DNA from: Alphaproteobacteria bacterium | Lineage (GTDB): Bacteria; Pseudomonadota; Alphaproteobacteria; Rhizobiales; Hyphomicrobiaceae | NCBI GenBank assembly: GCA_019137195.1 | Contig: JAGVSR010000127.1 | Coordinates: forward strand, 1 to 64,000 | DNA: 64,000 nucleotides | Direction: 5' to 3' | Part shown: in pieces, positions 17,884-25,638 of the stretch | Layout of the letters: each line of letters starts with the position of its first letter | How positions within the stretch are numbered: position 1 is the first letter of the stretch | Notes under the pieces: generated by a model | What the model was told of the DNA's origin: nothing | Seen by the model: only the letters and a program-made list of their open reading frames with translations | Database searches by the model: none | Made by a program: the position numbers and the translations under genes

Positions 17884-19098
17884 ATGGCCATGACAGCAAC
17901 GGGTACAGACAGCGGACTGCCGGGCGGCGGCTTTCCTCCCGGCTCCGAGATGGGCGCCAAGGCGATCAAAATGGCGCCGAAGCTCGCCTACCGAAACCTG
18001 TTCCACGACCGTCTGAGCCTCATGGTGACACTCGTCGGCATCGTGTTCTCGGTGGTGCTGGTCGCCATCCAGTGCGGCCTCTACATCGGCTCAGGGCGCA
18101 CGATCGCGACCGTGATCGACAAGGTGAAGGCCGACCTGTGGGTAGTGCCGATCGGCACCAAGAGCTTCGACGATCCGAGCCTGCTCACGGGCTACGAGAA
18201 GCACGCAATCCTGTCGACCCAGGGCGTCGCCCGGTCGGAGGAGATCGTCGTCGGCTTCTCGGCATGGCGCAAGCCCGAGGGCGGCAAAAAGGCCTTCATC
18301 CTGGTCGGCCTCGACTACAAGAACGGCGGCGTGCGGCCCTGGAACATCGCCGAAGGCAGCGTCGAGGAGCTCGACATCCCGGATTCCGTCGCCATCGACC
18401 GCTCGTACTTCCCCGACCTCGGCATCAAGGCCATTGGAGACATGGCAGAGATCAACGGACAGCGCGTGCGCGTCTCCGCAGTGACGAAGGGCATCCGGTC
18501 GTTCACGACGCTGCCCTACGCGTTCACCACCATCGACCGTGCGCGACAGTTCACGGGCGCCAGCGCCAACCAGGCCACGTATCAGCTCGTCACGCTCAGC
18601 CCCGATGCCGACCTCGAGACGGTGAGAGCGGAGCTGCGCTCGCGGCTGCCGGACACGGAGGTTATGACGCAGGAGGAGTTCCGCAACCGCAGCCTCAACT
18701 ACTGGCTCTTCAAGACCGGTGCCGGCATGGCGCTGATCTCGGGCGCGGCGCTCGGCATCATCGTCGGCGTGGTCGTTGTTGCACAGACGCTCTACGCCTC
18801 GACCAAGGACCACCTCAACGAGTTTGCGACGCTGCGTGCTCTTGGCGCCTCCGCCGGATACATTCACGCTGTAATCCTGATCCAGGCCATCCTGTCGGCG
18901 CTGATCGGCTACCTCGTCGGCATCGCGCTTGCCTACGCTGTAGTGACGGCGGCCAAGGGCACCACCTTGAACGTGGTGATGACACCCGGCCTCGCGCTGT
19001 GGCTGTTCGCACTCACCATCGGCATGTGCATCGTGGCTGCGATATCCGCCATCTTCAAGGTGACGAGGATCGACCCGGCGGGCGTGTTCAACCGATAG
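17884..19098 (+). CDS. DevC-like ABC transporter permease (FtsX/MacB fold), no ATPase partner nearby
   Basis: 404 residues. One N-terminal helix (LSLMVTLVGIVFSVVLVAIQCGLY), a periplasmic domain of about 230 residues and three C-terminal helices match the FtsX/MacB permease fold. Details such as LAYRNLFHDRLSL, DLWVVP and FATLRALGAS match DevC, the permease of the heterocyst glycolipid exporter DevBCA. DevC normally works with the ATPase DevA and the adaptor DevB, but neither is encoded in this window. AGGA lies eight bases before the ATG at 17884; a second ATG two codons later is equally well placed. Confidence 0.85.
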   Translation: MAMTATGTDSGLPGGGFPPGSEMGAKAIKMAPKLAYRNLFHDRLSLMVTLVGIVFSVVLVAIQCGLYIGSGRTIATVIDKVKADLWVVPIGTKSFDDPSLLTGYEKHAILSTQGVARSEEIVVGFSAWRKPEGGKKAFILVGLDYKNGGVRPWNIAEGSVEELDIPDSVAIDRSYFPDLGIKAIGDMAEINGQRVRVSAVTKGIRSFTTLPYAFTTIDRARQFTGASANQATYQLVTLSPDADLETVRAELRSRLPDTEVMTQEEFRNRSLNYWLFKTGAGMALISGAALGIIVGVVVVAQTLYASTKDHLNEFATLRALGASAGYIHAVILIQAILSALIGYLVGIALAYAVVTAAKGTTLNVVMTPGLALWLFALTIGMCIVAAISAIFKVTRIDPAGVFNR

Positions 19099-19126
19099 AC
19101 ATCCGCCACGGCAAAACGACACCCTG

Positions 19127-19156
19127 CAAGCCGGCCGTCGCCCGACGGCCGGCTTG
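19127..19156 (+). terminator. 14-bp stem-loop after the DevC-like gene
   Basis: CAAGCCGGCCGTCG (19127-19140) and CGACGGCCGGCTTG (19143-19156) are perfectly complementary with a nominal 2-base loop. It lies 28 bases past the stop codon and is followed by TGTGCG rather than a T-tract. It probably ends or protects the transcript. Confidence 0.7.
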
Positions 19157-19364
19157 TGCGCGTTGCCGCTGCCGGAACGCGTCCTCGAGCGCCACCCCGG
19201 ATGACCACGGAGCCGGTCGTGGTGAGTGCGCGACCGTGCCGGCGCAAGATCCTGGGGCACGTGGCCGTGGCCCGCAGGAACGCGGCGGCGCTTGTCCCGG
19301 CCTGGCCCATGACGCCACCGTCGCCGCTTCGACAATCTGCACAAGGCAGATCGGGCTGCGCCGA

Positions 19365-20339
19365 TCAGGGCGCCGCCGGCTTCCTGATGATGATGTCCAG
19401 GTACTGCCGAAGGAAGCCCTTGTCGACATCCGGGGCGATGCTCTCGAGGAACCGCTCGTATCGGCGCCCTTTGGAGACGAGGCTGTGGGCGAGCATGACT
19501 GGATTGGTGCGCCTCAGGAAGTCGGTCTTGTTGCTGACCACGTCGAGGCGCCGCGCATCGCCGAACACGAGATCGAACTCGTGGTAGGACACTCCACGGC
19601 CCCAACGTGCGAGCTTGATCGAGTCAAAGACCTGTCCTGCTGGGAAATCGTCGGCGAAGGGTTTGCGGGCAGCCTTGTGCGCCCAGCGGGCCGCCACCTC
19701 GTCCGGAAGCCAATTGTAGAAGTTGTCCATCGACGTATGACCATCCCAGAACCACAGCCGGTTCGGCGCCTCGATCACCGACCAGATGCCGCCGGGCCTC
19801 AGGAGTGCCCAGCTGTCGGCAATCGCGGACAGCCGCTCGTCGAGCGTCATGTGCTCGAGGGAGGCGAAGAAGATGACCGCGTCGAAGGTCTGTCCTGCGA
19901 AAATCCTGCCGATGTCCGCCGCGTTGCCGACCCGAAGATCGGCGTCGAGCCCGTGCAGGCGGCATCGCTCACGCCCGACACCGAGCGCATTCTCGTCCAC
20001 GTCGAGGCCTGTGACAGTCGCTCCCTGCTCGGCAAGGGCGAGCGTCGATTCACCCGTGCCAGAGCCGATCTCCAGTACGCGGGCACCGTCGAGGGGAAGC
20101 GCCGCATCGAGCCAAGGGATGTTGGCGTAGCGGTCCTCGGCCAGCGCCCCGTCGAGCGCCGCGTCGAGGTCACCCTCGTCGGTCACGTTCTTGTAGTAGT
20201 CGCGCTGAAAGGCGGAGAGCCGCTGTCTCGATACAGGATCGAGCGTCCGGAAACGGGACGTGAGACGCGGCGTCAGCGCCGTGCTCATGCGGTACGCCTG
20301 GCGTCGGAGTGACTGTCGGCTCAACGAAATTGTGCTCAT
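19365..20339 (-). CDS. class I SAM-dependent methyltransferase, 324 aa
   Basis: The SAM-binding motif I is VLEIGSGTGESTLAL, followed by GLDVDENAL, AVIFFASLEHM and LLRPGGIWSVIEAPNR. This is a small-molecule-type methyltransferase, and the substrate cannot be read from the sequence. The C-terminal part (LWFWDGHTSMDNFYNWLP) resembles methyltransferases found in polysaccharide and natural-product loci. GAGGG precedes the chosen ATG. It follows the PEP-mutase-family gene on the same strand after 109 bases containing an inverted repeat, so it may be the last gene of the MBOAT/ligase/carrier locus or have its own promoter. Confidence 0.8.
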   Translation of the reverse strand: MSTISLSRQSLRRQAYRMSTALTPRLTSRFRTLDPVSRQRLSAFQRDYYKNVTDEGDLDAALDGALAEDRYANIPWLDAALPLDGARVLEIGSGTGESTLALAEQGATVTGLDVDENALGVGRERCRLHGLDADLRVGNAADIGRIFAGQTFDAVIFFASLEHMTLDERLSAIADSWALLRPGGIWSVIEAPNRLWFWDGHTSMDNFYNWLPDEVAARWAHKAARKPFADDFPAGQVFDSIKLARWGRGVSYHEFDLVFGDARRLDVVSNKTDFLRRTNPVMLAHSLVSKGRRYERFLESIAPDVDKGFLRQYLDIIIRKPAAP

Positions 20340-20390
20340 GGGGCCCTCGGCTGGTGGACGCAGCCGACCGAAGTTCGGACGCCGTGCGCG

Positions 20391-20408
20391 TTGCAGCGTG
20401 CGCTGCAA
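20391..20408. repeat. perfect inverted repeat TTGCAGCG-TG-CGCTGCAA
   Basis: Two 8-bp arms (20391-20398 and 20401-20408) are separated by two bases, in the gap between the PEP-mutase-family gene and the methyltransferase gene. It is about 50 bases upstream of the methyltransferase ATG. It could be an operator or a weak transcription-end structure. Confidence 0.5.
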
Positions 20409-20448
20409 TCTGCGAGCCAGACCTCAGAGCTCAGAGTAAAGGCAGAGT

Positions 20449-21303
20449 TTACCTCTTTTGCACCCGCGCGTGATTCTCGGACAGCACAGCCGTGCAGTCC
20501 TTGACACCGATCGGGCTGCCCGCGAGCGAGCCATCGCGGGCCTTGAGGCCGGTCATGGCGTCCGCGATCGCCGTTTGCGCCGCGAACAGGCACGGCGTGG
20601 AGTAGATGATGAGCTGGGCGCCGGCGCCCTTGAGGTCCGTGAGCGTGCAAGGGGGAGACTTCCCGCCTGCGATCTGGTTGAAGCAGAACGGGCGATCGAC
20701 CATCCCCGACAGCTCGCGGATCGTGTCGAGGCTCTTCAGCCCATCGACGAGCACGGCGTCGGCCCCCGCCTCGGCGAACGCTGTGACGCGCTTGGCTATG
20801 TCGGCGAGGTCCGACGAATCGGTACGCGCGACGACGAAGAGATCGCGGCGCGTCGCCAGCACCTGCCTGAGCTTGGCGAGATACTCGTCGAGCTCCATGA
20901 TCTGCTTACCGTCGAAATGACCGCAGCGGCGCGGCCGCTTCTGGTCCTCGAGCACGACACCCGAGGCGCCGACGGCCTCCAGCACCGACACGACGTGACA
21001 GGCGACCTCGGGATCGCAATAGCCGTCGTCGATATCGACCAGGAGATGGTGCTGCGGCAGCACGGTCCTCAGCCGCTGCACGAAGTTGACGATGTCGGTC
21101 CAGGTGATGAAACCGATGTCGGGAAGGCCGTAGTGGCTCGCAGCAAAGCCGAACCCCGAGACGAACAGCGCATCGAAGTCGCGGGCCGCGATGGAAGCGG
21201 AGAAGACATCGTAGATGCCGATGAACGGCACCATCTCACCGGCGGTCACGCGGGCTCTCAAGCGCGCACCGGCCGAGCTTGTGGGAGGAATCTGAATGCT
21301 CAT
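20449..21303 (-). CDS. PEP mutase/isocitrate lyase superfamily protein
   Basis: 284 residues with a (beta/alpha)8 fold typical of PF13714. Metal and phosphate ligands of the superfamily are visible in VDIDDGY (Asp90, Asp92, Asp93) and LEDQKRPRRCGHF (Glu119, Asp120, Cys127). The RCGH segment retains the catalytic cysteine of isocitrate and methylisocitrate lyases, whereas PEP mutase and phosphonopyruvate hydrolase have a different loop there. A C-C lyase or hydrolase acting on a 2-oxo or hydroxy acid is therefore more likely than a phosphonate enzyme. Its ATG overlaps the ACP stop codon (ATGA), implying translational coupling with the ligase/carrier pair. Confidence 0.85.
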   Translation of the reverse strand: MSIQIPPTSSAGARLRARVTAGEMVPFIGIYDVFSASIAARDFDALFVSGFGFAASHYGLPDIGFITWTDIVNFVQRLRTVLPQHHLLVDIDDGYCDPEVACHVVSVLEAVGASGVVLEDQKRPRRCGHFDGKQIMELDEYLAKLRQVLATRRDLFVVARTDSSDLADIAKRVTAFAEAGADAVLVDGLKSLDTIRELSGMVDRPFCFNQIAGGKSPPCTLTDLKGAGAQLIIYSTPCLFAAQTAIADAMTGLKARDGSLAGSPIGVKDCTAVLSENHARVQKR

Positions 21304-21560
21304 GCGCGCTTCTCCATGACGAGGTCGGCGATCGAGCCCATCGAGGCGAACCGCTCCGGATCGACGCCCCCGGCGGCGAAGTCGATTCCGTATTTGCCTT
21401 CGAGGTGGGCGACGATCTGCACGATGGCGAGGCTGTCGATGAGGCCCGAGGCGACGAGGCCATCGGTCTCGGCGATACTGTCGATCGGCCGGTTCGGCTT
21501 CTGCACCGTGCGCAGGAAGGCCTTCAGATCGTCGATCACGATGGCGCGCTGGTCCGGCAT
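21300..21560 (-). CDS. acyl carrier protein
   Basis: 86 residues forming a four-helix carrier. The phosphopantetheine attachment site is GLIDSLAIVQ with Ser43, and the C-terminal half matches ACP/DltC folds (HLEGKYGIDF). The start ATG at 21558-21560 overlaps the ligase stop (TGATG), and the gene's own stop overlaps the next ATG. This is tight translational coupling on both sides, as expected for a carrier made in proportion to its loading enzyme. It is not the fatty-acid ACP, whose genes (fabD, fabG, fabF) are absent here. It presumably carries the acid activated by the adjacent ligase. Confidence 0.93.
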   Translation of the reverse strand: MPDQRAIVIDDLKAFLRTVQKPNRPIDSIAETDGLVASGLIDSLAIVQIVAHLEGKYGIDFAAGGVDPERFASMGSIADLVMEKRA

Positions 21561-23077
21561 CAGGTGTTCCCTCCGGAAAGAATGCCCGCCATGTCGAGCG
21601 GCGTGAGGCCCGTACAGGCGGCTTTGACCGCCTCCCGGTTGATCTTGCCGCGCGAGGTCCGCGGTATCTCGGCAACCGCCCACCACCGGGCCGGCATCTT
21701 GGGCTCGGCGAGGCGCTCGATCATGAACTTGTGGAGCGAGCGGACCGTGTCGCCGTCAGCCTTGTCGAGCACGATCGCAACCCCCACTGCCTGGCCGTAG
21801 ATGGCGTCGTCGAGGGCGAAGGTGCAGACGTCGGTGACGGCCGGATGCCGCTCTGCGACGGCGTCGACGTCGGCGGGATAGATCTTCATGCCGCCCTTGT
21901 TGATCTCGTCGCGCTCGCGCCCCTTGAGCACGAGGCGGCCCTTGCCGTCGATGAAGCCGATGTCGCCGGTGAGAAACCAGCCGTCGACGACGGCTGCCTC
22001 GGTGAGATCGTCGCGCTGAAAGTAGCCCTTCATCAAGGCTGGCGTGTTGAGCCAGACGAAGCCCGACTCTCCCGGCGCACATTGCATCGACGCGTCGAGT
22101 GGCGCCGTGGTTTCGTTGGCCTTCAATACTTTGATGACGGCGCCCCAGCCGCCGCCGACGAGCCCGTCCTCGGCCTCGGCATCTGCATCGTTGAGCCCCG
22201 CCACCCAGCTACCGGTCTCGGTGATGCCGTAGGCGTTGCAGACCTGGCGCGTGCCGCACCAGCGCCGGATATCCTCCCACACGTCGGCCGACAGCGGCGC
22301 CGAGCCGACATGGACGCGCTCCAGCGTGCCCCCCTGCGGGCGTTTTGCCATCTTGAGCGCGAGCTTCCACACGGAGGGCACCGACGACATGAAGGTGATC
22401 AGGTGCTCGTCGATGATGGCACCGAGACGCATGATGATCTCGGGCTTGAAGGGCGGGGTGATATAGAGATCGTTGCCCGCTAGCCAGGGGAACAGGCAGT
22501 TGCAGATGAGGCCGTGTCCGAAGTGAGTAGGCAGGAGGCAGAGCGTGCGCGCAAAGGCCCTCGTGCCGAGGTTCTCTCTCAGGGTCACCCAGCGCGCGCG
22601 CAACGAGCGGTGCGTATGCACGACACCTTTCGGGTTGCCGGTCGAGCCCGAGGTGAAAAGGATCAAGGCGTCGTCATCGAGGCGCGAGCGCCCCGCCTTC
22701 ATCGTCTCGCTACCGGTGTCTGTGGTTTGAACCACATCGAGGCCGGAGGCCTTGAGCGCGCTCACGACCGCCGCGTCGGTCGCGTCGTCGACGACGGCGA
22801 GGCGGGGCTTCGCGGCCGCAGCCAGCGTCTCTACCTCGAAAGCGGTGAGGCGCGCGTCGATCGGCACGACGCAGGCGCCGAGGCGCCACGCAGCCAGGAG
22901 CTCGGCGAAGAACTCGAGCCGGTTGCCAAACGGCATGAACACGCGGTCGCCGCGGGTGAGGCCGAGGCGGGAGAAGCGTGCCGTCCTGAGCCCCACCTCG
23001 CGCGCGATGTCCGCACGACTCCACCGCCGCCCGCCCACAGGCTCCACCAGTGCGCCAACCTCGAGATCGATGAGCAT
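21560..23077 (-). CDS. adenylate-forming acyl ligase (AMP-binding), DltA/acyl-CoA synthetase-like
   Basis: 505 residues of the ANL superfamily. The ATP loop is LFTSGSTGNPKG (about 140-151), the aromatic/adenine motif is YGITETG (283-289), then GWFLTGDIG, KGRERDEINKGGMKIYP, and the C-terminal catalytic lysine in PRTSRGKIN (Lys478). It activates a carboxylic acid with ATP and transfers it to a thiol. Because the next gene, overlapping by one base, is an ACP, that thiol is probably the carrier rather than CoA. The substrate pocket cannot be decoded by eye. It lies 22 bases downstream of the MBOAT-like gene. Confidence 0.92.
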   Translation of the reverse strand: MLIDLEVGALVEPVGGRRWSRADIAREVGLRTARFSRLGLTRGDRVFMPFGNRLEFFAELLAAWRLGACVVPIDARLTAFEVETLAAAAKPRLAVVDDATDAAVVSALKASGLDVVQTTDTGSETMKAGRSRLDDDALILFTSGSTGNPKGVVHTHRSLRARWVTLRENLGTRAFARTLCLLPTHFGHGLICNCLFPWLAGNDLYITPPFKPEIIMRLGAIIDEHLITFMSSVPSVWKLALKMAKRPQGGTLERVHVGSAPLSADVWEDIRRWCGTRQVCNAYGITETGSWVAGLNDADAEAEDGLVGGGWGAVIKVLKANETTAPLDASMQCAPGESGFVWLNTPALMKGYFQRDDLTEAAVVDGWFLTGDIGFIDGKGRLVLKGRERDEINKGGMKIYPADVDAVAERHPAVTDVCTFALDDAIYGQAVGVAIVLDKADGDTVRSLHKFMIERLAEPKMPARWWAVAEIPRTSRGKINREAVKAACTGLTPLDMAGILSGGNT

Positions 23078-23099
23078 CGTTCCGTCCGTCCCCGTCACA

Positions 23100-24467
23100 T
23101 CAGCCGAGCCCGATGAGGCTCGCGAAGAACTGCGTGCGCGATGAAAAATCCCCCCCACCGCGCACGTTCCAGATACAGATCAGCGCGAAAAAGGTCCAGA
23201 CACCCGCGATCCGGAGCCACCGGCGCGCGAGACCGACCTCGACGGCCGCAGCGGCACGCCTCTGCTCCCTCACCATCGAGACGAAGATCCCGAGCGCGAG
23301 CAGGAAGCAGTAGAACGTGCGTGCGCCGAAGGCGGTCCAGAGCCCTGCGGCATCGCCGGCCACGAGCAGGTCCTCGCGCAGGAGAAGGTGGTAATAGACA
23401 TTGCCGACGAAGGCGGCGGCGAAGACGGCGGCGAACAATCGCAAGCGGTTCCACGTCTTGAAGCGGCGGGCGAACGTCGGCAGGAAAAAGAGCTCCGACA
23501 TCAACTCCTTGAAGTAGAAGTAGTAGCGGTTCCAGAACTGCACGACCGATTCTGACAGGAGCGGCTTATAGGTATTGCGGAACACGTTGAATCCGAAGAG
23601 GCGCAGGATGCCGATGATGACGTGCCCCTCCGCGGCGTGGCGCAGCACCTGATTGACGAGCTCGGCATAAAGGCTTGCCCAGGCCATCGCCAGCGGCGCG
23701 CTGCCCCCCTTGGTCAGCATCGCCAGCCGCGGGATGCCGAGCCCGAGGCCGCCCAAGGCGAGCGTCAGCTTGTGCTGCGGATCGCCGTAGACGACGCCGT
23801 TCATGATCTCGACACCGAGGTACCAGAGCCCAGCCAGGACAAAAAGTTTCAAGGCGGCAAGGTGCGAGCGCGCTAACTCCTCGTCGCTCTTGGCCTCGAA
23901 CCGCGCAAGATAGTCGAGGCCCTTGCCGTACGGCGTGTTGGAGCCGCCCCAGACCGGGAACAGAACCATCAGCTGATCGGCGAACGTCGTATCCTTGGCG
24001 CGGCCGCGCTGTCCCGAGAGCAGCAGGTATCCGCAGCGCCAGACGAGGAACGGCATCGTGAACGCGAGCCCGACCAGTATCGAGCGCAGGAGCGTATGGG
24101 GCGGAGCAACGAGCCAGATCGCAGCCAGCACGGCCCAGTAGACCGCGTGCAGCGCGATTTGCGGCCGCTTCCTCACGGCCTCGGGCAGACGCGCGAAGTT
24201 GACGGCCGCGAGATAGGAAACGTAGGAGAACGCGAGAAGACCGAGGATGACCAGGGAGCACGCTAGAGCAGTAGGGGCAGCCTCGCCTCTGATGTCGCCC
24301 ATGAGCGCCATCGGCTTCAGGACGAGCAAGATGACGGCCCCGGCGGCGAGCAGCGTGCGGCGGCGGCGCGGTGTCGACCAGCGGATTGCCGGCCCGAACA
24401 GCCTGAGCCACGCGGCGATGACGTCAGGGTTCTCGTGGAATTGCGAAAGGCTCATGGCGCGCGGCAT
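23100..24467 (-). CDS. divergent MBOAT-like multi-pass membrane acyltransferase
   Basis: 455 residues with around ten predicted membrane helices. The segment GFNVFRNTYKPLLSESV followed by QFWNRYYFYFKEL (to about residue 322) aligns by eye with the MBOAT core of DltB/AlgI, which normally reads FWRRWHISL. The first conserved histidine is replaced by Tyr/Phe here, while a histidine that could be the catalytic one is kept in GNVYYHLLL (His360). MBOAT proteins move an acyl group from a carrier to a surface polymer or lipid across the membrane. It is first in a run with the ligase and ACP genes. The start at MPRAMSLSQF has a GGA upstream; MSLSQF is possible. Confidence 0.72.
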   Translation of the reverse strand: MPRAMSLSQFHENPDVIAAWLRLFGPAIRWSTPRRRRTLLAAGAVILLVLKPMALMGDIRGEAAPTALACSLVILGLLAFSYVSYLAAVNFARLPEAVRKRPQIALHAVYWAVLAAIWLVAPPHTLLRSILVGLAFTMPFLVWRCGYLLLSGQRGRAKDTTFADQLMVLFPVWGGSNTPYGKGLDYLARFEAKSDEELARSHLAALKLFVLAGLWYLGVEIMNGVVYGDPQHKLTLALGGLGLGIPRLAMLTKGGSAPLAMAWASLYAELVNQVLRHAAEGHVIIGILRLFGFNVFRNTYKPLLSESVVQFWNRYYFYFKELMSELFFLPTFARRFKTWNRLRLFAAVFAAAFVGNVYYHLLLREDLLVAGDAAGLWTAFGARTFYCFLLALGIFVSMVREQRRAAAAVEVGLARRWLRIAGVWTFFALICIWNVRGGGDFSSRTQFFASLIGLG

Positions 24468-24533
24468 CGGGGATCCGTCAGCAACGTCAGGGCGTGACCC
24501 CGGCGCGCCGCAGAAATGCCGGCGCGGCAACGA

Positions 24534-25466
24534 TCAGTAGAAGAGACTGGAAACGCTTTCCTCGCGGCTCGTCCTCGAGATCGCCTCACCGATGAGCCCG
24601 GCGATGGAAAGGACGCGAATGTTCTTGGCTGCCTTGACCGCCTCGGTCGGCAGGATCGAATCCGTGATGACGAGCGACTTCAGGCGCGAGCTCTGGATGC
24701 GAGAGACGGCGCCACCCGAGAGCACACCGTGGGTGATGTAGGCCATCACCTCGACGGCACCGTTCTTGAGAAGCGCCTCGGCGGCGTTGACGAGCGTGCC
24801 TCCGCTATCGACGATGTCGTCGATCAGGATGCAGCGCTTGCCCTTGACGTCGCCGATGACGTTCATGACCTCGCTCTCTCCCGGCTTCTCGCGTCGCTTG
24901 TCGCAGATCGCGATCGGGGCCTCGATGCGCTTGGCGAGCGCTCGGGCACGCACCACACCGCCCACGTCGGGCGAGACCACGACGATGTCGCCGTTCTTGT
25001 AGTTCTCCTGGATGTCGCGGGCCATGATGGGCGCGCCGAACAGGTTGTCGGTCGGAATATCGAAGAAGCCCTGGATCTGGCCAGCGTGCAGATCGAGCGT
25101 CATGACGCGGTGGGCGCCGGCACGCTCGATGAGGTTGGCGACGAGCTTCGCAGAGATCGGTGTGCGAGGTCCGGGCTTACGGTCTTGGCGCGCATAGCCG
25201 TAGTAGGGGATAACCGCCGTGATGCGCCGTGCCGACGAGCGCTTCAAGGCATCCGTCAGGATCAGGAGCTCCATCAGGTTGTCGTTGGCCGGAAACGAGG
25301 TCGACTGAATGATGAACACGTCCTCGCCGCGGACGTTCTCCTGGATTTCGACGAAAATCTCCATGTCGGCGAAGCGCTTCACCTGGCACTTGGTGAGCGG
25401 TAGCTTGAGGTGCTGCGCGATGGCCTCGGCCAGCGGACGATTGGAATTCCCGGCGACGAGCTTCAT
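24534..25466 (-). CDS. prs: ribose-phosphate pyrophosphokinase (PRPP synthetase)
   Basis: 310 residues, full length for class I PRPP synthetase. It shows the ATP flexible loop region [34 protein letters not shown], the PRPP signature [14 protein letters not shown] and VVSPDVGG. It makes phosphoribosyl pyrophosphate from ribose 5-phosphate and ATP in the cytoplasm, for nucleotide, histidine and tryptophan synthesis. The start MKLVAGNSN is the usual one; an in-frame ATG 15 codons upstream (25511) has a better ribosome-binding site (GAGAGG) and could be used. Confidence 0.96.
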   Translation of the reverse strand: MKLVAGNSNRPLAEAIAQHLKLPLTKCQVKRFADMEIFVEIQENVRGEDVFIIQSTSFPANDNLMELLILTDALKRSSARRITAVIPYYGYARQDRKPGPRTPISAKLVANLIERAGAHRVMTLDLHAGQIQGFFDIPTDNLFGAPIMARDIQENYKNGDIVVVSPDVGGVVRARALAKRIEAPIAICDKRREKPGESEVMNVIGDVKGKRCILIDDIVDSGGTLVNAAEALLKNGAVEVMAYITHGVLSGGAVSRIQSSRLKSLVITDSILPTEAVKAAKNIRVLSIAGLIGEAISRTSREESVSSLFY

Positions 25467-25601
25467 GCGCGGACCGCCCCGGGTGCCATCCTCACGGGCA
25501 TCGAACGGCATTGGGGCGCCTCTCGTGACTTGCTGATGTCGGCGCTCATAGCAAGCGAGCCCGGAGGTGTAAACCGCCCGGGCTCGCAGGATTGTGGGGT
25601 G

Positions 25602-25628
25602 TCCGAAACGCCGCATCGGCGTTTCGGA
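25602..25628 (-). terminator. terminator-like hairpin after the lipoprotein gene
   Basis: TCCGAAACGCCG (25602-25613) and CGGCGTTTCGGA (25617-25628) form a perfect 12-bp stem with a 3-base loop, ten bases beyond the stop codon of the minus-strand lipoprotein gene. There is no T-tract. It separates that gene from prs. Confidence 0.7.
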
Positions 25629-25638
25629 GCAACTGACA

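Noticed and set aside
18072-20312. 746-codon plus-strand frame crossing the DevC-like gene and the methyltransferase
   Set aside because: It is out of frame with DevC and antisense to the methyltransferase, and crosses a stem-loop at 19127-19156.
20449-21303. Phosphonate biosynthesis locus
   Set aside because: No phosphonopyruvate decarboxylase or transaminase is present and the active loop keeps a lyase-type cysteine.
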